The position numbers and the translations under genes are program-made. The notes below the pieces were generated by a model. It saw nothing but the letters and a program-made list of their open reading frames with translations, was not told where the DNA came from and ran no database searches. Shown here in pieces: positions 52,989 to 60,829 of a stretch of 64,000 bases of DNA (positions are counted from its first letter, which is position 1; each line of letters begins with the position of its first letter). Source of the stretch: Mycobacterium sp. MYCO198283 (GTDB lineage Bacteria; Actinomycetota; Actinomycetes; Mycobacteriales; Mycobacteriaceae). The stretch is taken from positions 186,001-250,000 of the forward strand of contig NZ_JAJQJI010000008.1 in assembly GCF_021213805.1 (NCBI RefSeq), in the 5' to 3' direction.

Positions 52989-53702
52989 GTGGGCAATCAG
53001 AGGTTCGAATCCGAGATCAACGGGGCGATCGCGCGCCTGGCGCGGTCGTTGCACAGCCATCAGGTCGCCGAGCTGGAGATCGAGGACCTGTTGCTGGAGG
53101 TGACCCGCAGCGCGACGGACATGCTCCCGGGCGTCAAACATGCCGGTGTGACGCTGGTGACGAGCAAGCGCCGCAAGCCGCAATCGCTGGCCGCCACCGG
53201 GGACATCCCCAAGCAGGTGGACGCCCTGCAGGAACGTCACCAGCAGGGGCCGTGCCTGGAGTCCATCTGGGACCGCCACACCGTGCTCGTCGACGATTTC
53301 GAGAACGAAAGCCGCTGGCCGATGTTCGTCGCGGACCTGCTGTCGCAGACGCCTGTCCGCTCCTCGTTGTCCATCCAACTCTTCACCAACGAGCGGGAGC
53401 TGGGAGCGCTGAACCTGTACTCGGATACGGCGCATACCTTTACGGCGGACATCGAGGAGGTCGGTCTGGTCTTGGCGACGCACGCGGCGATCGGTCTGGC
53501 CAGTGCCCGGCGCACAGACGAGCTCTACAGCGCGCTGGCAAGCCGCGACATCATCGGTCAGGCCAAGGGCATCATCATGGAGCGCTTCGACGTGAACGCG
53601 GTGCGGGCGTTCGAGCTGCTCAGGAAGCTCTCGCAAGAGACCAACACCCCGTTGAACGAGGTCGCTCGCCGGCTCGTGCAGCGCGACCATCCATCGGAAT
53701 AG
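52989..53702 (+). CDS. GAF-ANTAR domain antitermination regulator
   Basis: A 237-residue protein: a GAF sensor domain (about 25-170; GVTLVTSKRRKPQSLAATGD, QGPCLESIWDR, LSIQLFTNERELGALNLYS) and a C-terminal ANTAR RNA-binding domain (LYSALASRDIIGQAKGIIMERF...AFELLRKLSQETN). ANTAR proteins bind paired hairpins in mRNA leaders and prevent termination. Mycobacteria use several in lipid and stress control. GTG start; the ligand and targets are unknown. It converges on the helicase gene. Confidence 0.9.
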   Translation: MGNQRFESEINGAIARLARSLHSHQVAELEIEDLLLEVTRSATDMLPGVKHAGVTLVTSKRRKPQSLAATGDIPKQVDALQERHQQGPCLESIWDRHTVLVDDFENESRWPMFVADLLSQTPVRSSLSIQLFTNERELGALNLYSDTAHTFTADIEEVGLVLATHAAIGLASARRTDELYSALASRDIIGQAKGIIMERFDVNAVRAFELLRKLSQETNTPLNEVARRLVQRDHPSE

Positions 53703-53723
53703 CCGCGTCCGTCCCCGAACCGA

Positions 53724-56255
53724 TCAATCCAGCCGGCCCGCATCCACCAGTCGGAGCACCGCGACGCCCGCGTCGTCGCATGCGGGGAGATCGACCTCCA
53801 CCTCGAAGCCCCAGTCGTGGTCGCCGGCCGGGTCGTCGAGGATCTGCCGCACCCGCCACACATCGGGTCGGCGGTCGATGATCAGCAGCGCCGGTCCGCG
53901 GGCGTCGGCACCAGTGCCGGCGTCGGCGTGTTCGGTGAAGTAGGCCTGCCCCACCTCCTCCCAGCGCTCGGCCGGCCAGCCCGCCGCGGCGTCCAGTTCG
54001 CCGAGCTCGTGCCAGCGTCGGCGGGCGAACAGCTCCACCCGCCGGAACAGCGCATTGCGCACCATCGCCGTGAAGGCCCGCTCGTTCCCGGTGAGCGGTC
54101 GGGGGCGGACCGTTGCCGCGACCGGCGCCTCGAGCGCCGGGTCGGGGGCCGTCAACTGCTCCCACTCGTCGAGCAGGCTCGAATCGACCTGCCGCACCAG
54201 CTCTCCCAGCCATTCGACGATGTCGGTGAGCTCGTCGGTCCGCGCGGCAGCAGGCACTCCGGACCGCAGCGCCTTGAAGGCGTCGGACAAATAGCGCAGC
54301 ACCGCCCCTTCGGATCGGGTGAGGCCGTAGTAGCTCACGAATTCGCGGAATGTCATTGCCCGCTCCCATATTTCGCGGACCACGGATTTCGGTGACAGCG
54401 CAGCGTCGGCGGCCCAGGGGTTGCTGCGGAGGTACACCTCGAAGGTGTGGTGCAGCAGCTCGTCGAGCGGCTTCGGATACGTGATGTCGTCGAGCAGTTC
54501 GATACGTTCGTCGTATTCCATACCGTCGGCCTTCATCCCGGCCACCGCCTCGCCGCGGGCCTTGTTCAGCTGCGCGGCCAGTATCTGGCGCGGGTCTTCG
54601 AGCGTCGCCTCGATGACGGACACGACGTCGAGCGCAAAGGAATCGGCCACCGGGTCGAGGACGTCGATCGCGGCGAGCGCGAACGTCGAGAGCGGTTGGT
54701 ACAGCGCGAAATTCGACGGCAGGTCCACGGTCAACCGGTAGCGCCGCCCGTCGGGTTCCGGTGTGGCGAGTCGTTCGATGACACCGGCCTGCAGCAGCGA
54801 GCGGGCGATACCGATCGCCTCGCGGACCAGCCGCAGCTGTCGCTTACGGGGCTCGTGGTTGTCGAGGAGCAGCCGCCGCATCGCCGCGAACGGATCACCG
54901 GGGCGGGCGACGACGTCGAGGATCATGGCCGTCGAGACGCGCATGTGACTCGTCAGCGGTTCCGGCGGGGCGTCGACGAGCCGGGTCATGGTCTGCTCGC
55001 TCCATGGCACCATGCCCTCGGGTACCTTGCGGCGCACCAGCTTTCGCCGCTTCTTCGGGTCGTCGGCCACCTTGGCGAACTGTTTGAGGTTCTCGACTTC
55101 GTGGTCCGGCGCCTGCACCACGACGGTGCCGGCGGTGTCGTAACCGGCACGGCCCGCGCGACCGGCGATCTGGTGAAACTCTCGCGCGGTGAGCAGCCGG
55201 CTGCGGGTCCCGTCGTACTTCGACAGTGCCGAGAACACGACGGTGCGGATCGGGACGTTGATACCGACCCCGAGGGTGTCGGTGCCGCAGATGACCTTGA
55301 GCAGGCCGGCCTGCGCGAGTTGTTCGACGAGCCGGCGATACTTCGGCAGCATGCCGGCGTGGTGCACGCCGATGCCATGGCGCACCAGCCGCGACAACGT
55401 CGACCCGAACGCCGTCGAAAAGCGGAACGCGCCGATGAGATCGGCGATCGCGGCCTTTTCGGCCTTGGTGCTGACGTTGACGCTCGTCAGCGCCTGGGCG
55501 CGTTCCAGCGCCGCCGCCTGGGTGAAGTGGACGACGTAGATCGGCGCCTGCCGGGTGTCGAGGAGGTCGCCGATGGTTTCGTGCATCGGTGTGGTGGCGT
55601 AGCTGTAGTAGAGCGGCACCGGCCGTTCGGCGTGGGCGACGAGGGCCGTCGGGCGGCCGGTGCGGCGGGTGAGGTCGTCGCGCAGGAACGTGACGTCGCC
55701 CAGGGTGGCCGACATCAGCAGGAATTGGGCGCGTGGCAATTCCAGCAGCGGCACCTGCCAGGCCCAGCCGCGTTCGGGGTCGCCGTAGAAGTGGAACTCA
55801 TCCATGACGCACAAGCCGATGTCGGCGTATTCGCCTTCGCGCAACGCGATGTTGGCGAGCACCTCGGCGGTGCAGGCGATGATCGGCGCCTGTGCGTTCA
55901 CCGATGCGTCGCCGGTGAGCATGCCGACGTTCGCGGGGCCGAACACCCCGCAGAGCGCGAAAAACTTCTCGCTGACGAGCGCCTTGATCGGTGCGGTGTA
56001 GTAGCTGCGTTTTCCGGCGGCCAGCGCCGCATACTGCGCTCCCGTTGCGACCAGCGACTTACCCGAGCCGGTCGGCGTCGCGAGGATGACGTTCGCGCCG
56101 CTGAACAGCTCGATCAGCGCCTCTTCCTGCGCGGGGTAGAGCGGTGTGCCGGCCTCTTCCGCCCAGGCGGCGAACGAGGTGAACAGCTCGTCGGGGTCGC
56201 TCTGGGCGCGCAGCGCTGTCAGGTCGTGGGCGTCGTCGACTAGGGGAGTGGGCAT
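53724..56255 (-). CDS. Ski2-like DEAD/DEAH-box helicase with DUF3516 tail
   Basis: An 843-residue superfamily 2 helicase. Motifs in order: Q-like FTSFAAWAEEAGTPLYPAQ, Walker A ATPTGSGKS (I), TAPIKALVSEKF (Ia), VMDEFHFY (II), LMSATL (III), HHAGMLPKYRRLVE (IV/V region), GTDTLGVGINVP and QIAGRAGRAGYD (VI). The C-terminal ~320 residues (LPSNFALYQPLSTFALAAIDVL..., ERAMTFREFVSYYGLTRSEGAVLRYLSD) match DUF3516, actinobacterial and resembling the Mtr4/Ski2 helical domain. RNA unwinding or decay is inferred. Confidence 0.92.
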   Translation of the reverse strand: MPTPLVDDAHDLTALRAQSDPDELFTSFAAWAEEAGTPLYPAQEEALIELFSGANVILATPTGSGKSLVATGAQYAALAAGKRSYYTAPIKALVSEKFFALCGVFGPANVGMLTGDASVNAQAPIIACTAEVLANIALREGEYADIGLCVMDEFHFYGDPERGWAWQVPLLELPRAQFLLMSATLGDVTFLRDDLTRRTGRPTALVAHAERPVPLYYSYATTPMHETIGDLLDTRQAPIYVVHFTQAAALERAQALTSVNVSTKAEKAAIADLIGAFRFSTAFGSTLSRLVRHGIGVHHAGMLPKYRRLVEQLAQAGLLKVICGTDTLGVGINVPIRTVVFSALSKYDGTRSRLLTAREFHQIAGRAGRAGYDTAGTVVVQAPDHEVENLKQFAKVADDPKKRRKLVRRKVPEGMVPWSEQTMTRLVDAPPEPLTSHMRVSTAMILDVVARPGDPFAAMRRLLLDNHEPRKRQLRLVREAIGIARSLLQAGVIERLATPEPDGRRYRLTVDLPSNFALYQPLSTFALAAIDVLDPVADSFALDVVSVIEATLEDPRQILAAQLNKARGEAVAGMKADGMEYDERIELLDDITYPKPLDELLHHTFEVYLRSNPWAADAALSPKSVVREIWERAMTFREFVSYYGLTRSEGAVLRYLSDAFKALRSGVPAAARTDELTDIVEWLGELVRQVDSSLLDEWEQLTAPDPALEAPVAATVRPRPLTGNERAFTAMVRNALFRRVELFARRRWHELGELDAAAGWPAERWEEVGQAYFTEHADAGTGADARGPALLIIDRRPDVWRVRQILDDPAGDHDWGFEVEVDLPACDDAGVAVLRLVDAGRLD

Positions 56256-56285
56256 CGTGGGTCCAGGGTGCCTGATGGGGCGCTG

Positions 56286-56420
56286 ATGGAGGACCTCTTG
56301 TTACACCCGCTGCTCGACGCCGTCGAAGCCGGCGAACCGGTCACCGTATCGACGTGGCACGCCGGCGGCCGGCGGTGGACAGGCACCGGACGGTCGGCGC
56401 CGGTGTTCAACCTGCCGTGA
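56286..56420 (+). CDS. Short orphan ORF, doubtful
   Basis: A 44-codon frame from ATG (MEDLLLHPLLDAVEAGEPVT...) to TGA. It lies just upstream of the helicase start on the opposite strand and reads like the N-terminus of a larger protein cut short. No family recognised. It may be a remnant; listed only because its codon use is protein-like. Confidence 0.2.
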   Translation: MEDLLLHPLLDAVEAGEPVTVSTWHAGGRRWTGTGRSAPVFNLP

Positions 56421-56533
56421 AACGTGCCCGGCGGGCAGGCTGCTGACCGCCGTGACGTGCCCGATGCTGAGGTGTCATCCGACGATCGGGTGCGGCCCGC
56501 TGGTGACCCGTCGGTGGGCTAAGTAGGGGCGCA

Positions 56534-56743
56534 TCAGTCGAGCAAGTGGCCAAATCCGCTGTGCCGAATCGAGTACTCCATCATCGGCGTCGGGCGGTTC
56601 GACCTCAACCATCCGCCGATGGCCCGTTCTTGTGCGTCAGGCGCGGCGTTCTCGAGTCCCTCGCGGCGCAGCAGCACCGCCACCATGGTCGGCTGATACT
56701 CGTCGGCAGCTACCAGATGCAGGTCATCAGGGAACCTATCCAC
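56534..56743 (-). CDS. Small orphan protein
   Basis: A 69-residue protein (VDRFPDDLHLVAADEYQPTM..., REGLENAAPDAQERAIGGWLRS) starting at GTG, which overlaps the stop of the gene upstream by 8 bp. Acidic, soluble, no motif recognised. The overlapping arrangement with 56736-56927 suggests a co-translated pair, possibly a small accessory or toxin/antitoxin-like cassette, but nothing in the sequence proves that. Confidence 0.45.
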   Translation of the reverse strand: MDRFPDDLHLVAADEYQPTMVAVLLRREGLENAAPDAQERAIGGWLRSNRPTPMMEYSIRHSGFGHLLD

Positions 56744-56927
56744 GGTCGCCCGCCCCCTGCAGTTCCTGGTTGGTGATCGCGTCGAGTATCAGCGGCCGGA
56801 CGTCATCGCTGAACCAGGCGTCGGCGCCAGCGCGGATGTCTTTCAGCAGGCCGGCCGGCAGCGGCGTGCAAGTCTCGAGCACTGCGATCACGAGCGCCGC
56901 GTCAGACTCGCCGAAGTTCAGCTCCAT
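56736..56927 (-). CDS. Small orphan protein
   Basis: A 63-residue acidic protein (MELNFGESDAALVIAVLETCTPLPAGLLKDI..., DDVRPLILDAITNQEL), predicted mostly helical. ATG start with a weak ribosome site. First of an overlapping two-gene set with 56534-56743. No family recognised. Confidence 0.45.
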   Translation of the reverse strand: MELNFGESDAALVIAVLETCTPLPAGLLKDIRAGADAWFSDDVRPLILDAITNQELQGAGDRG

Positions 56928-57375
56928 GTCGATCCGACCGCGCCTGTCCGTTCAGGTTCCTGCTGTAGCCGGCTTGGCCTAGGAAGAGCGGCGTAGACGT
57001 TACCACCGTCGTGGTGACGGTGACGGTGACGGCAGCAACGCGAGAACGCGCAAGTTCACACTATGCGCCAACCGTGAGGTTTTCCCAATATGCACTCTTG
57101 CTGAACACTCCCGAAGACGAGCTGTTGATGAAGCTTTCCGCGATGCTCGCCTGCTTGCATTGCAGAGCGACCCGAGCGCGGAAACGGCCTCGAATTCGTT
57201 GCTCGACCGGGATCCACCGGCTGACGCATGAAGGTCATGCTCGCCGTTCAGTTGACAAATTACTGCGGTTATCCGGCGCGGAGCGAGCTCAGCGAGGGCG
57301 TTCGTGAGCACAGGCGTCTGCTCCACTCTCGGCCACGTCAGCACAGGCGTGCGGTGAAGGTACGGACTGACGTCT
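56928..57375. other. 448-bp gap, no supported gene
   Basis: Base composition is visibly less GC-rich than the core regions. A short tandem GTGACG repeat lies near 57013-57030. Open frames on both strands here lack a recognisable protein pattern or ribosome site, so I treat the stretch as intergenic or decayed DNA. Confidence 0.4.
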
Positions 57376-58170
57376 TTAAGGCGGCGGATTGCCGATAGCT
57401 GTCATATCGGACGCAGGTGGCTTGCCCAGCAGGCCGAATTTAAGGTCCACGGCACCGGTTGCCTTATCAACGAGAACGGCGGGAGCGTCCATAAGCGGGC
57501 CGCCAGGCGTAATAACCGCCACCTCGTAGAGGTTGTTGTTTTGCCAGCCGTATTCGGCGATGGTCGCGTCGGGACCGAAGTACTTGCGCACGCGAGCGTC
57601 GAGTGCGGCAAGTTCGCGAGCGATGGCGAATGTTATGCGGACGGTTGAGCTTTCAACCATGATGTCGATCGCGAACTCATACTCAGCATCGAACAGGCAC
57701 TCGAGCGCATCACGGCGACTTCCGTCGTCCAGCCCCGGCCACGAAGGCCCGACCATGCTGTACGCGAAGCTCTTCAGCTCTCGCAGGCTGTCGTACGGTG
57801 CGTCAGCTGTATCGCTACGTTCGGCTTCGACCGCCGCCGGAGGCGGGACGTCTACCGGCGGCGTTGACGGCGACACAGTCCTTTCGCCTTTCGGCTCGTC
57901 GCACCACCAGCAGACGTGCGGGCAGCAACCGCGGGCTGCTCGTGGCGCTCTGCTCAGGGGACGTTGCACGGCCGCACGGCCCGCGGCGACAAGATGCTCG
58001 CTCAACGGTGCAGTGGTGCTTAGCATCACGCTGATGGCCCTGCTGTAGACGCCGTAGATTATCTCGTCGACAACTTCATCCCGGTGACTGTCGTCGAGTC
58101 CAGGCCACGCCGGGCCGACCATGCTTCGCGCCAGCTCACAACGCGGCGAGTCGGGTGCGATCTCTTCCAT
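57376..58170 (-). CDS. Orphan protein with an internal duplication
   Basis: A 264-residue protein of unknown function. A ~36-residue unit occurs twice: SMVGPAWPGLDD plus helix at about residues 16-50, and SMVGPSWPGLDD plus helix at 138-172. Between them lie a Cys/Trp-rich stretch (CCPHVCWWCDEP) and a Pro-rich linker, then a C-terminal domain (LAALDARVRKYFGPDATIAEYGWQNNNLYEVAVITPGG). The layout suggests two tandem paralogous genes, the first shortened and fused to the second. Located beside the integrase, so probably acquired. Confidence 0.6.
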   Translation of the reverse strand: MEEIAPDSPRCELARSMVGPAWPGLDDSHRDEVVDEIIYGVYSRAISVMLSTTAPLSEHLVAAGRAAVQRPLSRAPRAARGCCPHVCWWCDEPKGERTVSPSTPPVDVPPPAAVEAERSDTADAPYDSLRELKSFAYSMVGPSWPGLDDGSRRDALECLFDAEYEFAIDIMVESSTVRITFAIARELAALDARVRKYFGPDATIAEYGWQNNNLYEVAVITPGGPLMDAPAVLVDKATGAVDLKFGLLGKPPASDMTAIGNPPP

Positions 58171-58559
58171 GGTCTCAGTCTGAACGGCTGGGCTGACATG
58201 CCCATATGTCGGGTCTGCCGCCGATGTGCTGCACCGCGCATCGATGTCGGCGCCGGGTGCACCCCGCTTCTAGGTTCAGCGGCGTGCGCGCGAAGATCAG
58301 CGATAAGCCAAGGTTCGCAGCCCGAGCCCCCAGGCCTACCGAGCCTCACCTGCGTAAAGCTTGGTGCGCGATACTGGGATTGAATCCCATTTCATATTTG
58401 CTACGATTGAGATCTTGATCAGCACAAACCGTGGAAATCGGTTATCAGCAGTGGATTTCACGTGCGGAAGGGTGCGGAAGGCAGTGTGCTGTACTTAGCC
58501 CACAGATAGCCCGTGGGCACTCCTCAGCCCACATTCCACCCACCACGAAAGGCCACGCC
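58171..58559. other. Integrase upstream region with short direct repeats
   Basis: This 389-bp stretch holds no supported gene. It contains GTGCGGAAG twice in tandem (58462-58470, 58472-58480) and AGCCCACA twice (58497-58504, 58526-58533) with an inverted GTGGGC between. Such repeats just upstream of an integrase gene are often arm-type or excisionase binding sites. No tRNA gene is present, and the attachment core cannot be fixed from one end. Confidence 0.4.
58380..58407 (+). promoter_or_regulatory. Promoter candidate of the integrase gene
   Basis: TTGAAT (58380-58385) and TACGAT (58402-58407) are 16 nt apart in a locally AT-rich stretch. The integrase ATG follows ~150 nt later. SigA-type, moderate match. 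Confidence 0.4.
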
Positions 58560-59726
58560 ATGGCACGTACATCAGGCACGTTCGGAACCGTCGAGCAACT
58601 CCCCGGCGGGCACTACCGTGCTCGCTTCACTGGTCCCGACGGACGTCGGTACAAAGCACCCACGACGTTCCTGACCAAGGGGGACGCTCGGGCCTGGCTC
58701 TCTCTCCAGCAGGCGGACATCATCCGCAAGGCCTGGACGCCGCCGGAGACCACGCCCACGGTCGACCGAAAGCTGACGTTCCGGGACTACGCCACGGTGT
58801 GGCTGGACAACCGGCGGGTGAAGGGCGAGGCGCTCAAGGTGCGCACCCGCGATCATTACGCCTGGCTGCTCGCCGAGCACATCTATCCGACGTTCGGGGC
58901 CATGCCGGTCGGTTCGATCACCGCCGACGACGTGCGGGCCTGGCACACCAGGATGGGCGAGAGCACCCCGACGGCGCGGTCGCACGCCTACGGCCTCCTC
59001 AACGCGGTCATGAATACCGCCGTGGCCGACGGCAAGGCGGCGTTGAGCCCGTGCGTCATCCGGGGCGCTGGCACCTCGCGGCGTGTTCACAGGATCCGCC
59101 CCGCCTCGCTGCCCGAGCTGGAGGCGCTCACCAACGCCATGCCCGCGCCGTATCAGGCCATGATACTGCTCGCCTCTTGGTGCGCTCTGCGGTTCGGTGA
59201 GCTGACCGAGCTACGGCGCAAGGACTTCGAGCTGTCGACGTTCACCGAGCGCGACGACCAGGGCCAGGAGGTGGCCGTTTACGAGGGCCTGATTCACGTC
59301 GAGCGGGCCGTGGTGCGGGCCGGTGAGGGGTACGAGGTCACTTCACCCAAGAGTGACGCCGGGACCCGTGACGTGGCCATCCCGCCCCACCTGGTGCCGG
59401 TGCTCCAGGCTCACCTAGGGACGCACGTAGGGATAAGGGGAGACGCGCTCCTGTTCCCCGCCAAGCACGGCGGGCACCTCGCACCGGCCACCCTCTACCG
59501 CCGGTTCTACACCGCCCGCACGGCGGCGGGTCGTCCAGATCTGCGGTTCCACGACCTCCGGCACAGCGGTGCCGTGCTGGCCGCGCAGACCGGGGCCACG
59601 CTTGCGGAATTGATGGCCCGCCTCGGACATTCGACCCCTCAGGCCGCTATGCGATACCAGCACGCGGCACAGGGAAGGGACCGACAAATCGCGGCGGCGC
59701 TGTCAAAGATCGCTCTAGCGCGATAA
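58560..59726 (+). CDS. Tyrosine recombinase (phage/element integrase)
   Basis: A 388-residue integrase with an AP2-like arm-binding N-terminus (GTFGTVEQLPGGHYRARFTGPDGRRYKAP), a SAM-like core-binding domain (LTFRDYATVWLDNRRV..., about 70-165) and the catalytic domain. All residues are present: Arg211 (CALRFGEL), Lys264 (SPKSDAGTRD), His331 and Arg334 (HDLRHSG), His357 (LGHSTP) and Tyr366 (RYQHA). It should integrate or excise a mobile element. AAAGG precedes the ATG; the in-frame ATG at 58431 would add an untypical N-terminus. No excisionase gene is recognised nearby. Confidence 0.93.
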   Translation: MARTSGTFGTVEQLPGGHYRARFTGPDGRRYKAPTTFLTKGDARAWLSLQQADIIRKAWTPPETTPTVDRKLTFRDYATVWLDNRRVKGEALKVRTRDHYAWLLAEHIYPTFGAMPVGSITADDVRAWHTRMGESTPTARSHAYGLLNAVMNTAVADGKAALSPCVIRGAGTSRRVHRIRPASLPELEALTNAMPAPYQAMILLASWCALRFGELTELRRKDFELSTFTERDDQGQEVAVYEGLIHVERAVVRAGEGYEVTSPKSDAGTRDVAIPPHLVPVLQAHLGTHVGIRGDALLFPAKHGGHLAPATLYRRFYTARTAAGRPDLRFHDLRHSGAVLAAQTGATLAELMARLGHSTPQAAMRYQHAAQGRDRQIAAALSKIALAR

Positions 59727-59763
59727 TCATGCGCGGATTTCTGCTGGTTTTCGCCGCGAATCA

Positions 59764-59799
59764 GGGCGTTCCCAGTGGAACGGTCAAGCCGGGCGTTCC
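59764..59799. repeat. Direct repeats downstream of the integrase
   Basis: GGGCGTTCC occurs at 59764-59772 and again at 59791-59799, 27 bp apart, with GTGGAAC between as a partial inverted copy. It lies between the integrase stop and the end of the next gene. It could be recombinase- or regulator-binding DNA; the role is not determined. Confidence 0.35.
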
Positions 59800-59823
59800 A
59801 GCGGTGATGCACTCCGTTGGAAG

Positions 59824-60663
59824 TCAGTGGCCGAGGATGGTCTCCATCCGCGCCTCCAGGCTTTTCGACAAAGATGCGAGTCCTTCACCATTGTTGAGGT
59901 AAGCGATGTACCGCAGATGTCGGAGGTCGAAGGGTATGTCGTCGTGACTTTGTGTAATCAAGATGACCTCGCGCCCGAGCGTGTGCGCGATACCCACCTC
60001 ATAGAACACGTTCGGATTTCGCCCGGTGCAGTCGCAAACGACCATCCTCGAACTATCAATCAAGGAGACGACATCCTGGATAATCGATGGATCCTCCCAG
60101 ATGTCGTCAGCCCTCCTGCATCGAAGTCCCACTGTTTCAGCCGCTTGCTGAATGCACTCGTACACCGGGGTAAAGCCAGGAGCAAAGGGCATCATCGCTG
60201 ATGCCTGAGCAGGGTCAATGTTCTCATGCTCTGCGATCTGGAAGACCGTCGGACGCTGCCGCCGCGGTCGAACTGTACGCAGTAGAAACCGGTACAAATC
60301 GACGTCTTTCACAGCCCAGTGATTGCGCGAGAACTCGAAGTCATTGCGCATATCGACGGCAATTCGGTTTGCGTAAATGGCGCTGTTTCGCAGCGGAGGA
60401 ACGTCTGGGTCGATGACGTACTCAAACGAGATGTCTCTGCCGATGGCGCGTGCTCTACGGATCTGGCCTACGCGTGCTATCTCGTCATCAGTGCCTTCTT
60501 GCATAAAGAGGCACGGCAACGCAGTAAGCAGGTCAAGCCGGAGGCTTCTCGAGGGGCGAAACTGCTCGGCAATGACTTGGTCGGTGTACTCCAGTATCCG
60601 TTCGATCGGCATCGTTTCGACACCAGTATCCCAATCGCCCGACCGCATTATGAGGTTGAACAC
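59824..60663 (-). CDS. TIR/nucleoside-deoxyribosyltransferase-like protein, putative defence effector
   Basis: A 279-residue protein. The C-terminal ~115 residues form a deoxyribosyltransferase/TIR-like fold: FTPVYECIQQAAETVGL, RADDIWEDPSIIQDVVSLID, MVVCDCTGRNPNVFYEVGIAHTLG and VILITQSHDDIPFDLRHLRYI. Glu222 in NVFYEVG is where NAD- or nucleoside-cleaving relatives have the catalytic Glu. The N-terminal ~160 residues are unrecognised (LRLDLLTALPCLF, LRNSAIYANRIAVDMRNDFEFSRNHWAVKDVDLYRFLL). Such proteins are common in defence islands. GTG start after AAGGGGG. It stands alone, near the integrase. Confidence 0.65.
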   Translation of the reverse strand: MFNLIMRSGDWDTGVETMPIERILEYTDQVIAEQFRPSRSLRLDLLTALPCLFMQEGTDDEIARVGQIRRARAIGRDISFEYVIDPDVPPLRNSAIYANRIAVDMRNDFEFSRNHWAVKDVDLYRFLLRTVRPRRQRPTVFQIAEHENIDPAQASAMMPFAPGFTPVYECIQQAAETVGLRCRRADDIWEDPSIIQDVVSLIDSSRMVVCDCTGRNPNVFYEVGIAHTLGREVILITQSHDDIPFDLRHLRYIAYLNNGEGLASLSKSLEARMETILGH

Positions 60664-60829
60664 CGTACCCGTGCCCCCTTACTTATTTCGATTCCCCGGG
60701 GTGCGCCGCACCAGGATAGAAGCCGTGCACCGGTTCCAGGTCGACCTTGGGATCGTGTTGCTACGGGCTCTGCCGTTCGGGTCGCGAATGACGCGTGACG
60801 TACCAATGACAAGGTCGGCGACCACGCTC

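Noticed and set aside
56286..56420. Short plus-strand frame as a functional peptide gene
   Set aside because: Kept only as a low-confidence feature: no family, no conserved partner, and it may be the clipped start of a lost gene.
57010..57033. Short GTGACG tandem repeat
   Set aside because: Only about three and a half units; too short to be a CRISPR, minisatellite or functional array.
57000..57344. 114-codon frame on the minus strand
   Set aside because: Composition is Ser/Arg/Ala-rich with no motif, it lacks a ribosome site and overlaps a plus-strand frame of equal quality; neither looks like a real protein.
58370..58395. TGGGATTGAATCCCA resembling a tRNA T-arm next to the integrase
   Set aside because: No acceptor, D-arm or anticodon arm precedes it and the stem/loop lengths do not fit; it overlaps a better promoter match.
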